Below, piece after piece: positions 1-6,279 of a DNA stretch of 11,576 bases. The stretch's first letter is position 1. Each line of letters opens with the position of its first letter. The notes beneath the pieces are model-generated. The model did not search any database and was not told the origin of the DNA. It was given only the letters and a program-made list of their open reading frames with translations. Source of the stretch: Anaerolineales bacterium (GTDB lineage Bacteria; Chloroflexota; Anaerolineae; Epilineales; JAANWY01); assembly GCA_018263655.1 (NCBI GenBank), contig JAANWY010000169.1, positions 1-11,576 on the forward strand, read 5' to 3'. The position numbers and the translations under genes were made by a program.

Positions 1-150
1 TACTCAGGCGACGTCCTGAGCGACGTCCTGAGTTCATCGAAGGGGGTGCGGCTTGTTCGAAGAACTGTCGCAAACCCGCACCCTTCGATACGGTCTCCAC
101 TTCGTTTCGACCTACTCAGGATGCTAGTCCTGATGCCTCCTGAACGGTTA
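1..150. repeat. Dispersed repeat cluster, left end of window
   Basis: This stretch is built of short modules that recur elsewhere in the window. Positions 20-53 are identical over 34 bp to 11526-11559 (same orientation). The module starting 'cccttcgatacgg' at 81 reappears at 360 as 'cccttcgatacga' and in inverted orientation around 11510-11525. 'ctcaggatg' at 114-122 recurs at 406-414. 'cgtcctgag' occurs twice within the first 31 bases. Elements of this look (TTCGA...CTCAGG) are common intergenic repeats in genomes and bins of Chloroflexota and other phyla; that family statement is from memory. No coding frame here is convincing. Confidence 0.7.
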
Positions 151-158
151 CCTGGCGA

Positions 159-338
159 AGTCGCACTGGCGACTGAATTCCAACGAGTTTCCGAATTCGT
201 GCATTTTGGGCGTAACCATGCGGGAGTGTTGGCGTCTATAAAAGCGAGACAACACCAGACGGGAGATTTATCCCCCGGCTGGGTTGCAGACTGACCGGTT
301 ACTGACGAAGTTGGGCAGGGCTTCGTCACTGGCCGGTC
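159..338 (+). other. Chain of five consecutive hairpins, possible structured RNA
   Basis: Five potential stem-loops follow each other almost without gaps: 159-174 (AGTCGC/GCGACT, 4-nt loop), 175-198 (GAATTC/GAATTC), 226-255 (GTGTT-G-bulge-TCT paired with AGACAACAC), 256-281 (CAG-CGGG paired with CCCG-CTG) and 293-338 (18-bp arms, 15 Watson-Crick pairs, some G-U). The last is followed by a T-rich tract. I recognise no riboswitch, tRNA, RNase P, SRP or 6S signature. It could be a small RNA or a 3' untranslated region of a plus-strand gene to the left of the window, or simply decayed repeats. No convincing promoter was seen on the plus strand. Confidence 0.3.
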
Positions 339-348
339 TTCTCTTTTT
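293..348 (+). terminator. Terminator-like hairpin with T-rich tail (plus strand)
   Basis: The arms 293-310 and 321-338 pair over 18 positions (15 Watson-Crick, two further G-U pairs) around a 10-nt loop, followed directly by a pyrimidine/T-rich tract ending in five T at about 344-348. The tail lies on the right, so it would act on plus-strand transcription, opposite to all genes in the window. It would end a transcript starting left of the window or within 1-290. Confidence 0.45.
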
Positions 349-357
349 CCTCGCGTG

Positions 358-441
358 CACCCTTCGATACGACCTCGGCTTCGCCTCGGCAGGCTCGGGA
401 CGTCGCTCAGGATGTTCCATGGGTTACTCCCTGAACGCTTA
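358..441. repeat. Second copy of the dispersed repeat modules
   Basis: The segment begins 'acccttcgatacgacct' and carries 'gctcaggatg' and then 'ctgaacgctta', matching in order the modules at 80-149 ('acccttcgatacggtct', 'actcaggatg', 'ctgaacggtta'). It lies just beyond the stop codon of the mscS-type gene and could help end its transcription, but there is no T-run in the minus direction. It is best read as a diverged copy of the intergenic repeat family. Confidence 0.55.
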
Positions 442-449
442 CTCAGCCC

Positions 450-1319
450 CTAAGCTGAATGCGGTCCATTGCCTCGATGTAAGCGAATGTCGACCGGGTC
501 AGCGCGGTCGTAGAGCTTCAGTTCGACGATGTCAGCCGGCAAGCCGAAGCCGGCAGCCTGTAGCGCCTCCTTCGTTCGTTGCATCGCATCGCTTCGGAGT
601 TCGAACCTTCCTTTTCGGTAATCGAAGGTGTTGACCCAGAAGTACGCCGTGAGTTCCACTGTGCTCGTGGAGAAAGCATCCAAAACGACGAGTGGGTCAG
701 GATCTGTCTGGACTCCATCCACACTGCGCACCGTTTCGTAAACGAGAGCAATGGCACGCGCGACATCGTCGCCATAATCGATGCCGATGGTGAAATCTAA
801 CCGCAAGAGCCCATCATGGGTGAAGTTGATGAGTGGGTTCTTGAATACGGTGGCGTTTGGTAGATAGACGTCCTTGCCGTCAAGGGTCTTTAGGTGGGTA
901 TTACGTAGGTCCAGCGCTACCACCTCGCCCATGAATTCGCCGGACTGTATCGTGTCGCCACTTCCGAAGGGCCGGCTGGAGGCTAGAATTATGCCTGCCA
1001 GGAAGTTCTCCCCGATGTCGCGGAAGGCGAACCCCAGCACGATGGCCGTCACACCGGCGCCGGCCAGCAAGCCATTCAGCAGCGGGGCAAGGTTCAGCCA
1101 CTGGACTGCCCAGGCCACTGCGAGCGCGATCGACCCCCACCGAATGAGGTTGGCAAAGAAGCGAGCAAGGAGTTCGTCGGTCCATGCTGCGAGGGCAGCC
1201 CACGCGCGCCGGGACAGCCAAGTGCCCAGCGCGGCAGTGAAGACTACACCCAGACTGGCACCCGCGATTCTCATTAAATCCAGAGATGACACCGGTGCTG
1301 TGAGTTGCAGCAACTGCAT
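450..1319 (-). CDS. Small-conductance mechanosensitive channel, MscS family
   Basis: Predicted 289-residue inner-membrane channel that opens under membrane tension and releases solutes during osmotic downshock. Hydrophobic segments lie at about 17-35, 53-75 and 78-113. The third has the Gly/Ala-rich pore helix of MscS (LLAGAGVTAIVLGFAFRD, then GENFLAGI), followed by the beta domain signature (RPFGSGDTI at 116-124, VYLPNATVFKNP at 151-162) and the C-terminal alpha/beta domain. The length is that of a minimal MscS (E. coli MscS is 286 residues). The reading frame stays open for another 195 codons upstream, but those are antisense to nothing and overlap the 1340-2662 gene; the ATG at 1319 has GGAGG six bases upstream and gives a standard MscS start. 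It follows the DUF2142-like gene by 20 bp and is probably cotranscribed with it. Confidence 0.93.
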   Translation of the reverse strand: MQLLQLTAPVSSLDLMRIAGASLGVVFTAALGTWLSRRAWAALAAWTDELLARFFANLIRWGSIALAVAWAVQWLNLAPLLNGLLAGAGVTAIVLGFAFRDIGENFLAGIILASSRPFGSGDTIQSGEFMGEVVALDLRNTHLKTLDGKDVYLPNATVFKNPLINFTHDGLLRLDFTIGIDYGDDVARAIALVYETVRSVDGVQTDPDPLVVLDAFSTSTVELTAYFWVNTFDYRKGRFELRSDAMQRTKEALQAAGFGLPADIVELKLYDRADPVDIRLHRGNGPHSA

Positions 1320-1325
1320 GCATGA

Positions 1326-1330
1326 CCTCC
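1326..1330 (-). promoter_or_regulatory. Strong Shine-Dalgarno GGAGG deciding the MscS start
   Basis: GGAGG on the minus strand ends six bases before the ATG at 1319. A second ATG at 1323 is out of frame and too near. This site supports a start at 1319 rather than the long open frame reaching 1904. Confidence 0.8.
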
Positions 1331-1339
1331 TAGGGATTA

Positions 1340-2662
1340 TTACAGATTCGGCACGATAAACCACGTCAGGCTGATGATGTCTAATCCGACAAAGCCGGCA
1401 ATCAGCAGCCCCACTGCGACCGGCTGGATCACTCGTGGCACCAGTTCGCGAAACCCCAGGGCAGCGAACAGCGCAATGGGTACGAGGGCGGGGAACAGGT
1501 AGCGTCCTTGGTGCTGTACGAAGGTGAAATTGTACCACGCGTAGGTGCCAACCGTCAGGACGAGATTCAGGGCCAACACGCCCAACGAGGCGCGCTGCTG
1601 GGGACTCAGACGGGTGGGATTGCGAAGGGCGCGGACGATGAATAGGCCGCAGCCGGCTGCGGCGAGGGCGGTCAAGATCAAGAGGCTGGTGTATAGTCGT
1701 TGGTCCATGAACACGCCCATCCACCCGAAGACGCCCCAAAAACTCTTGAAGGTGAAGTTCCACGCGCGCGCCCAGTAGGCTCCCCAGCCGTAGTCGGCAA
1801 TCCAGTCGGCCGTGCGTGGTTGTCCCGTGACAACGATGTCGTGGCGTTGCCGCCCGAAGATGTCGAAGTTGTCGTAGACCACGCCGTTGCGCACGAACCA
1901 CCACGCTGATAGAGCGATAGCGATGGCAAAGAGGAAGAACAGCGAACGGAGGAGCGAGCCTGAATCGTCCTCCTTTGTCCAGCGGTAAGTGGCTTCAGCG
2001 GCCAGCAGGATGGCGGCGGATGGGTATACGGTACCTTTGGTGAGTAATCCCAGACCGTACAGTGCGCCACCACTGATGACGAATGCCCGGGTGGGGAGCC
2101 GGCCATTGATCCGCAGCAGACCCACGAGCAGAATGCCGGCGATGATGAGTTCGGCCAGCGCATCGTTGTTGATGCCGGCGCTCATGGCGATGTGCATGGG
2201 GATGAAGGCTACGAACGTGGTCGCTGTTATGGCAAGCGTGTTGTCCTCGGGGAAGACCACCTTGACCAACTGGTAGGTGATGTAGAGCAGAATTGCGCCG
2301 GCCGCGATGGAGAGGAAGCGCAGTGCGATGACGTGAGTGGCCAGCGGCAGGTCATCGGTTGTCACGAACAGGGGTGCGGCCAGCAGATAGTACAGCGGTG
2401 GCTGCCACGCCTCGTAGTCGATATTGTCGATGGCCATCGGGGGTGGGAACTTCTCGGCTTTGATCTTTTCCAGGTAGTCGAAGGGGTAGTCGCCGGCTTC
2501 CAGGACGGGCAGCCGGCCAGTGTGGACGATGTCGGCGATGTAGTTGTAGTGTGCCGGCTCATCAGGGATTTGCCACGTCGGCGTGTATACCGCGTACGCG
2601 GCACTCAGGGCGACATAAATGACAATGATGAGCGCCAGCAGCGGAGGGGGGGCGTGCCTCAT
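1340..2662 (-). CDS. Polytopic membrane protein, DUF2142 / GT-C-like glycosyltransferase
   Basis: A 440-residue integral membrane protein with about ten hydrophobic segments (about 8-26, 107-130, 143-162, 168-184, 195-222, 238-257, 324-345, 358-378, 388-405, 412-436). The first loop holds an acidic IPDEPAHYNY motif (32-41) and a second WQPPLYYLL motif (86-94). Asp/Glu in the first outer loop and a QPPLYY motif are typical of GT-C fold enzymes (PMT/ArnT/GT39-like, DUF2142) that use polyprenyl-phosphate sugars at the outer face of the membrane. Near the end, QGRYLFPALVP (385-395) is also typical of this group. The acceptor cannot be deduced. The start at 2662 has only a weak ribosome site. It lies 30 bp after the PD-(D/E)XK gene and 20 bp before mscS, so the three may form one transcript. 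Confidence 0.78.
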   Translation of the reverse strand: MRHAPPPLLALIIVIYVALSAAYAVYTPTWQIPDEPAHYNYIADIVHTGRLPVLEAGDYPFDYLEKIKAEKFPPPMAIDNIDYEAWQPPLYYLLAAPLFVTTDDLPLATHVIALRFLSIAAGAILLYITYQLVKVVFPEDNTLAITATTFVAFIPMHIAMSAGINNDALAELIIAGILLVGLLRINGRLPTRAFVISGGALYGLGLLTKGTVYPSAAILLAAEATYRWTKEDDSGSLLRSLFFLFAIAIALSAWWFVRNGVVYDNFDIFGRQRHDIVVTGQPRTADWIADYGWGAYWARAWNFTFKSFWGVFGWMGVFMDQRLYTSLLILTALAAAGCGLFIVRALRNPTRLSPQQRASLGVLALNLVLTVGTYAWYNFTFVQHQGRYLFPALVPIALFAALGFRELVPRVIQPVAVGLLIAGFVGLDIISLTWFIVPNL

Positions 2663-2692
2663 GACTAGATTCTACTTCACTGTTCCACCTTC

Positions 2693-3391
2693 TCAGGCCG
2701 GCTGCGTCGCGCGGAAATCCCTCGGCTTGAATTGCGAATCGTTCATGATTTCCACTATGCCATCTCTGACAAAACCCAGGACAAACAACCCTTGGCGATA
2801 GGCAAACCGATCCGCCTCTTCCTCGATGTTCAGCGCGGCCACGCTCCCGTAGATGTGGTATCCGCTATACTTGGGGAAGAACGCTAGGAAACGTTCGAGC
2901 TTCGAGAGAAACCGCCGTACGTCGTCCACCCGCAGGGTGGTCTTGACTTCCACTGCTACGACTTCATCAGCGTTTTCCGCCAGAATATCGATCTCCATGC
3001 TCTTGCCATTGCGGTGGCTTTTTGCACGTTCAGCAATCTGACTCACCGCTATGCCTCTCTCCCGGAAGAGTTCTACGGTTCCAGGGGCAACCAACGCCTC
3101 AACGAGTCTTCCCCACTGGCCTGTGAACAGGTTAGCGAGCCGGCTTATCTCGTCGTCGGTCTCTCGAAATCGCTGAGCGGTCTCTCGATTGCTCTCTTGA
3201 AATCGCTGAGCAGTCTCTCGATTGCTCTCTTGAAATTGCCTAGCAGTCTCTCGATTGTTCTCTTTCAGCACCCTTTCGGTCTCCTGACTACTCTCTTTCA
3301 GGAGCCTGTCGGTCTCTTGAAGCTGTTCTCTGCTCTCCCTGAACAGTGCCCATATCTCTTCGATTTCTTCTTCCCATGTCTCTTTTGGCAT
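2693..3391 (-). CDS. Coiled-coil PD-(D/E)XK nuclease-like protein (DUF3782-like)
   Basis: Predicted 232-residue soluble protein. Residues 1-85 are a charged helix, with four 11-residue repeats (33-76, of the form ESNRETAQRFQ) suggesting a long coiled coil. Residues 90-215 look like a PD-(D/E)XK nuclease fold: GRLVEALV (95-101), MEIDILAEN (132-140) and VAVEVKTT (145-152), giving D135, E148 and K150 as the likely catalytic set. Proteins of this design (often labelled DUF3782) occur in many copies in cyanobacteria and Chloroflexota; their biological role is not known to me. The frame is open upstream to 3529 through a tandem repeat array, but ATG 3391 has GGGAG seven bases upstream and begins a sensible helix (MPKETWEEE), so I take it as the start. 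A clear promoter lies at 3553-3582. Cleavage activity is inferred, not shown. Confidence 0.82.
   Translation of the reverse strand: MPKETWEEEIEEIWALFRESREQLQETDRLLKESSQETERVLKENNRETARQFQESNRETAQRFQESNRETAQRFRETDDEISRLANLFTGQWGRLVEALVAPGTVELFRERGIAVSQIAERAKSHRNGKSMEIDILAENADEVVAVEVKTTLRVDDVRRFLSKLERFLAFFPKYSGYHIYGSVAALNIEEEADRFAYRQGLFVLGFVRDGIVEIMNDSQFKPRDFRATQPA
3164..3295 (-). repeat. Four 33-bp in-frame repeats encoding 11-residue coiled-coil units
   Basis: Codons 33-76 of the PD-(D/E)XK gene consist of four 33-bp units encoding ESSQETERVLK, ENNRETARQFQ, ESNRETAQRFQ and ESNRETAQRFR. The two latter units are nearly identical in DNA, the earlier ones increasingly diverged, which suggests growth by tandem duplication at the 3' side. 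Eleven-residue periodicity is that of a hendecad coiled coil. Confidence 0.8.
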
Positions 3392-3437
3392 AAGATCTCT
3401 CCCGCTGCGATCTTCAACTGCGACCTGCAGGCTGCAA

Positions 3438-3541
3438 CTGCAAGCCACCACTGCAAGCCACCACTGCAAGCCACCACTGCAAGCCACCACTGCAAGCCAC
3501 CACTGCAAGCCACCACTGCAAGCCACCACTGCAAGCCACCA
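3438..3541. repeat. Eight perfect 13-bp tandem repeats in the leader of the PD-(D/E)XK gene
   Basis: The unit CTGCAAGCCACCA (plus strand) occurs eight times without a mismatch, followed by a partial CCA. The array begins a few bases after the predicted transcription start and ends about 46 bases before the start codon, so it should be transcribed as the leader (TGGTGGCTTGCAG on the mRNA). The period is not a multiple of three, so the array is unlikely to be coding, although a frame happens to run through it. Degenerate CTGCA-rich units continue at 3424-3437. Confidence 0.95.
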
Positions 3542-3552
3542 CCATCGTCAGT

Positions 3553-3582
3553 ATTATAGTTCCGAACTGGACAGCACGTCAA
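3553..3582 (-). promoter_or_regulatory. Sigma-70-type promoter for the PD-(D/E)XK gene
   Basis: On the minus strand the sequence reads TTGACG (3582-3577), an 18-bp spacer, then TATAAT (3558-3553). This is one mismatch from the consensus. The predicted start of transcription is near 3546, leaving a leader of about 155 nt filled mainly by the 13-bp array. The 396-bp gap 3392-3787 contains this promoter, the array and one hairpin repeat; I see no gene in it. Confidence 0.75.
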
Positions 3583-3728
3583 ACTTCGGTAGGAGCTTCC
3601 AGGGAAATAAACCTCTCACCTGGACGGGCACCAACCCCGCTTTCCGTTGGGGATATGTACTGTGCAACGCGGCTTGGATCACGAAATACGGAATTCGCAT
3701 CAGCTTGGTAAACTGCAACCCTTGCTGG

Positions 3729-3763
3729 GGTCGGTCTCCTGACCGAGCCAGAGGAGACCGGCC
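3729..3763. repeat. Hairpin repeat, GGTCTCCTGACCGAGCC family, copy 1
   Basis: Arms 3729-3740 and 3752-3763 pair over 12 bp (one G-T) with an 11-nt loop. Positions 3733-3749 are identical to 6571-6587. It sits 25 bp after the stop of the COG2403-type gene and may act as a terminator or RNA-stabilising hairpin for it, but lacks a T-run. Confidence 0.65.
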
Positions 3764-3787
3764 AGAGCAAATTGAGGCTTACCGGGT

Positions 3788-5110
3788 CTACACCCTATCG
3801 AACCGGTCCCGCAGAATCTCCTCCAGCGTCGGCCGGCCGATCACCTGCAGCTCGTAGCGCACGCGGTGCGATGGCTTGTCCATGGTGATGAGCCGGCTCA
3901 AGTCGATGGGGGTGGCAATGATGACGCGGTCGGCCGGCGTGGCGCGGATCGTCTCCTCCAGCTCGCGAGTCTGCCGCTCACCGTAGCCCATGGCTGGCAG
4001 CACCGGTCCCGTCTCGGGGTAAGCCTCGAACGTTTCAGCGATAGAGCCGACGGCGTACGGTTGCGGGTCAACGATCTCGGTGGCTCCGTAGCGCCGCGCA
4101 GCCACGACGCCGGCGCCAAACTTCATCTCGCCGTGGGTCAGCGTGGGACCATCTTCGACGACCAGCACAGATGCGCCGCGTAGTGGGTCAGGCTCGTCAA
4201 CGAAGATCGGCGATACTGCTTCGACCACGATGGTGTCGGAATTAAGTGCGTAGATGTTTCGTCGGACTTCGTCAATGCCCTCTGGCGGCGCCGTTTCCAT
4301 CTTATTGATGACCACGACGTCGGCCATGCGCAGATTGGTTTCCCCCGGGTGATAGCGCATCTCGTGGCCGGCCCGATGGGGGTCAACCAACACGATGTGC
4401 AGGTCGGGTTGATAAAAGGGGAAGTCGTTGTTGCCACCGTCCCATAAGATGATGTCGGCTTCGTCCTCGGCCTGGCACAGGATTCTCTCGTAGTCAACGC
4501 CGGCGTACACGACTGAGCCTGCGGCTAGGTGCGGTTCGTACTCCTCACGCTCCTCGATGGTGATGTCGTACTGTGTCAGGTCGTCGTAGGACTCGAAGCG
4601 CTGTACGGCCATGGCTGCCAGGTCACCGTAGGGCATTGGGTGCCGAATTACGACCGGTCGGTGGCCCAGTTCGTGGAGGATGCCGGCCACATGCCGGCTG
4701 GTCTGGCTCTTGCCCGCGCCGGTGCGGATGGCACACACCGCGACAACGGGCCGCCGGCTCTTCAGCATTGTGTGGTGCGGTCCAAGCAGGCGGAAGTCGG
4801 CGCCAGCGGCCAAAACTCGGCTGGCTTCGTGCATCACGTACTCATGGGAGACGTCGCTGTAAGAGAAGATGGCCTGATCGATGCGCTCGCGGCGAATCAG
4901 GTCGGGCAACTCTGATTCGGGTAGAATTGGGATGCCGTCGGGGTAGAGGTCGCCGGCCAGCTCGGGAGGATAACGCCGGCCGGTGATGTTGGGTATCTGG
5001 GTTGCTGTGAACGCGACAACTTGGGCGTTATCGTGATCGCGGAAGTGGACGTTGAAATTGTGGAAATCGCGCCCCGCTGCGCCCATGATGACAACTCTGT
5101 CACGTGACAT
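3788..5110 (-). CDS. Cyclic 2,3-diphosphoglycerate synthetase-family P-loop protein (COG2403-like)
   Basis: Predicted 440-residue cytoplasmic protein. It has an N-terminal Rossmann-like part (RVVIMGAAGRDFHNFNVHF, 5-23), a P-loop at about 127-135 (IRTGAGKSQ, with K134 and S135), a DGGNNDFPF motif (224-232) consistent with a Walker B region, VLVDPHRAGHE (240-250) and VVINKME (266-272). The C-terminal end, KPSHRVRYELQ (412-422), is also typical. This arrangement matches the archaeal cyclic 2,3-diphosphoglycerate synthetase family, which makes an osmolyte/thermoprotectant from 2,3-bisphosphoglycerate with ATP, but most bacterial members are uncharacterised 'predicted GTPases'. I therefore give the family but not the reaction as established. 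An in-frame stop lies upstream, so ATG 5110 is the first possible ATG; AGGAG is 13 bases upstream, rather far. The gene stands alone, bounded by a palindrome on one side and a hairpin repeat on the other. Confidence 0.82.
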   Translation of the reverse strand: MSRDRVVIMGAAGRDFHNFNVHFRDHDNAQVVAFTATQIPNITGRRYPPELAGDLYPDGIPILPESELPDLIRRERIDQAIFSYSDVSHEYVMHEASRVLAAGADFRLLGPHHTMLKSRRPVVAVCAIRTGAGKSQTSRHVAGILHELGHRPVVIRHPMPYGDLAAMAVQRFESYDDLTQYDITIEEREEYEPHLAAGSVVYAGVDYERILCQAEDEADIILWDGGNNDFPFYQPDLHIVLVDPHRAGHEMRYHPGETNLRMADVVVINKMETAPPEGIDEVRRNIYALNSDTIVVEAVSPIFVDEPDPLRGASVLVVEDGPTLTHGEMKFGAGVVAARRYGATEIVDPQPYAVGSIAETFEAYPETGPVLPAMGYGERQTRELEETIRATPADRVIIATPIDLSRLITMDKPSHRVRYELQVIGRPTLEEILRDRFDRV

Positions 5111-5184
5111 TGTGTTACTAGTGCTCCTCTCATTTCATTGACGTAAACGACTCAGACAATTGAGTGCCTGTGTTAAGAATAGAC

Positions 5185-5236
5185 CGAGAAATGGGGTCGG
5201 TAGGGGGCAGCTGCCCCCTACCGACCCCATTTCTCG
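5185..5236. repeat. Perfect 52-bp palindrome (family A, copy 1)
   Basis: The 26-bp arms 5185-5210 and 5211-5236 are perfectly complementary with no spacer; the centre is CAGCTG. The core ATGGGGTCGGTAGGGGGC is shared with the palindrome at 10777-10834. On the minus strand the copy is followed by CGGTCTATTCTT, which also follows the other copy on the plus strand. It lies 75 bp after the tatC stop and could terminate that operon, but the conserved flank argues for a repeat family. Nothing else is visible in the gap 5111-5310. Confidence 0.92.
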
Positions 5237-5310
5237 CATTGACTGCTACTGAGTCAATATTACTGGTCAGCATGCTCGACAATCGAAGAAATCCGGTCCT
5301 CCAGGTGGAG

Positions 5311-6279
5311 TTAGGCGAACCTCGCTAGCAGCACACCGAACTCATAGAGTAGGATCATCGGTCCCATCACCAGCAGCATGGTGAAGGGGTCAGTGGTTGG
5401 TGTGAGGACGGCGGCCACGGCGGCCGCTACGACGACGGCGTAGCGGCGGCTCTGTGTCAAGCGTTGATGACTGACCACGCCCAACTTCGAAAGAAAGAAT
5501 ATCACTAACGGTGTCTCGAAAATCAGGCCAGTGATGAGCAGGAACCGGACGACGAACGACACATAGTAGTCGAGTCGCCATTGTTGGAGTACCAAATCGG
5601 ATAGAAAGCTCTGGAGAATCGGAAGGCCAAAAGGCAGCACCACGAAGTACGCGAAGAGCAATCCCAATACGAACAATAAGCCGGAGCCTGGCGCCACGAA
5701 GTACAGCCAGCGCCGCTCCCCGCGCGTGAGGCCTGGCATCACAAAGGCGAAAAGTTGATACACGATGATGGGCATCGCGAAGGCCATACCACACAGCAGC
5801 GCTACCTTGAAGTATACGACGTACGCCTCGGTTGGTGTGTGAGTCTGGAGAGAGGGCGCGTCTCCTGGCAGCAGCGATTCGAAAGCCTTCAAGACCTGCC
5901 TGGCAAAAATGAGGCTGAAGCCCGTAGCAACCCCCAGCGCGATGACGGACTTGATCAGGCGATCTCGCATCTCCTCGAGATGCTCGATGAGCGTCATCTG
6001 ATATATTTCTCTGGAGTCTGACTCGGGGGCGGGCTCTGGTTCGCGCGTTGGCGGAGCGGGAGGCGGCGCCGGTGGCGGTGGCGCCGCAGTGCTGACAGAG
6101 GTCACCATGCCGGCGCCATCTCGAATGGCCTCAACGTACCCGCCTACCTCAACTTCAGGTTCCAGGTTGGCGGCGTCAGCCAGGTGGTGTGTTTCGCCGT
6201 CGATGGTTATGGATTCACCGAGGTTGATGTCCTCGACGGTTCCTGTGAAGATGGTACCGTCCGTGGTTGAATCACTCAC
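5311..6279 (-). CDS. tatC: Twin-arginine translocase subunit TatC with N-terminal extension
   Basis: Predicted 322-residue protein. Residues 95-322 are TatC, the membrane receptor that binds twin-arginine signal peptides and assembles with TatA to export folded proteins. Family marks include HLEEMRDRL (100-108), the PTEAYVVYFK segment (149-158), P170 with YQLFAFVMPGLTRGERR (174-190), the FETP motif (254-257) and LTPTTDP (292-298), with six hydrophobic segments. Residues 9-65 form a separate small beta-rich domain (GTVEDINLGESITIDGE... EVGGYVEAIRDGAG), followed by a Pro-rich linker (66-85); most TatC proteins start directly at the HLxELRxRL segment. The GTG at 6279 overlaps the tatA stop by 8 bp and has GGAAG six bases upstream, so I prefer it. 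The ATG at 5997, which would give an ordinary 228-residue TatC, has only a weak ribosome site. A longer frame to 6324 is overlapped by tatA and is unlikely. Confidence 0.92.
   Translation of the reverse strand: MSDSTTDGTIFTGTVEDINLGESITIDGETHHLADAANLEPEVEVGGYVEAIRDGAGMVTSVSTAAPPPPAPPPAPPTREPEPAPESDSREIYQMTLIEHLEEMRDRLIKSVIALGVATGFSLIFARQVLKAFESLLPGDAPSLQTHTPTEAYVVYFKVALLCGMAFAMPIIVYQLFAFVMPGLTRGERRWLYFVAPGSGLLFVLGLLFAYFVVLPFGLPILQSFLSDLVLQQWRLDYYVSFVVRFLLITGLIFETPLVIFFLSKLGVVSHQRLTQSRRYAVVVAAAVAAVLTPTTDPFTMLLVMGPMILLYEFGVLLARFA

Noticed and set aside
46..294. Plus-strand open frame of 82 codons
   Set aside because: It runs over dispersed repeats and hairpins, has no ribosome site and no family-like composition.
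1320..1904. Extension of the MscS frame 195 codons upstream
   Set aside because: It lies antiparallel-free but wholly within the coding sequence of the DUF2142-like gene on the same strand, is Arg/Pro-rich out-of-frame translation, and the internal ATG at 1319 has a strong ribosome site.
3392..3529. N-terminal extension of the PD-(D/E)XK protein through the 13-bp array
   Set aside because: It encodes a Trp/Cys-rich repetitive peptide from non-coding repeats, the unit is not a multiple of three, and ATG 3391 has a good ribosome site.
3438..3541. CRISPR array
   Set aside because: The 13-bp units are contiguous with no spacers, and there are no cas genes.
3579..3770. Minus-strand open frame of 63 codons between the COG2403-type gene and the array
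   Set aside because: It overlaps a hairpin repeat and the -35 region of the promoter, with no ribosome site or recognisable features.
5105..5184. Promoter for the COG2403-type gene (TTGTCT ... TGAAAT)
   Set aside because: Both boxes are poor matches and the spacing is 16 bp; not enough for a call.
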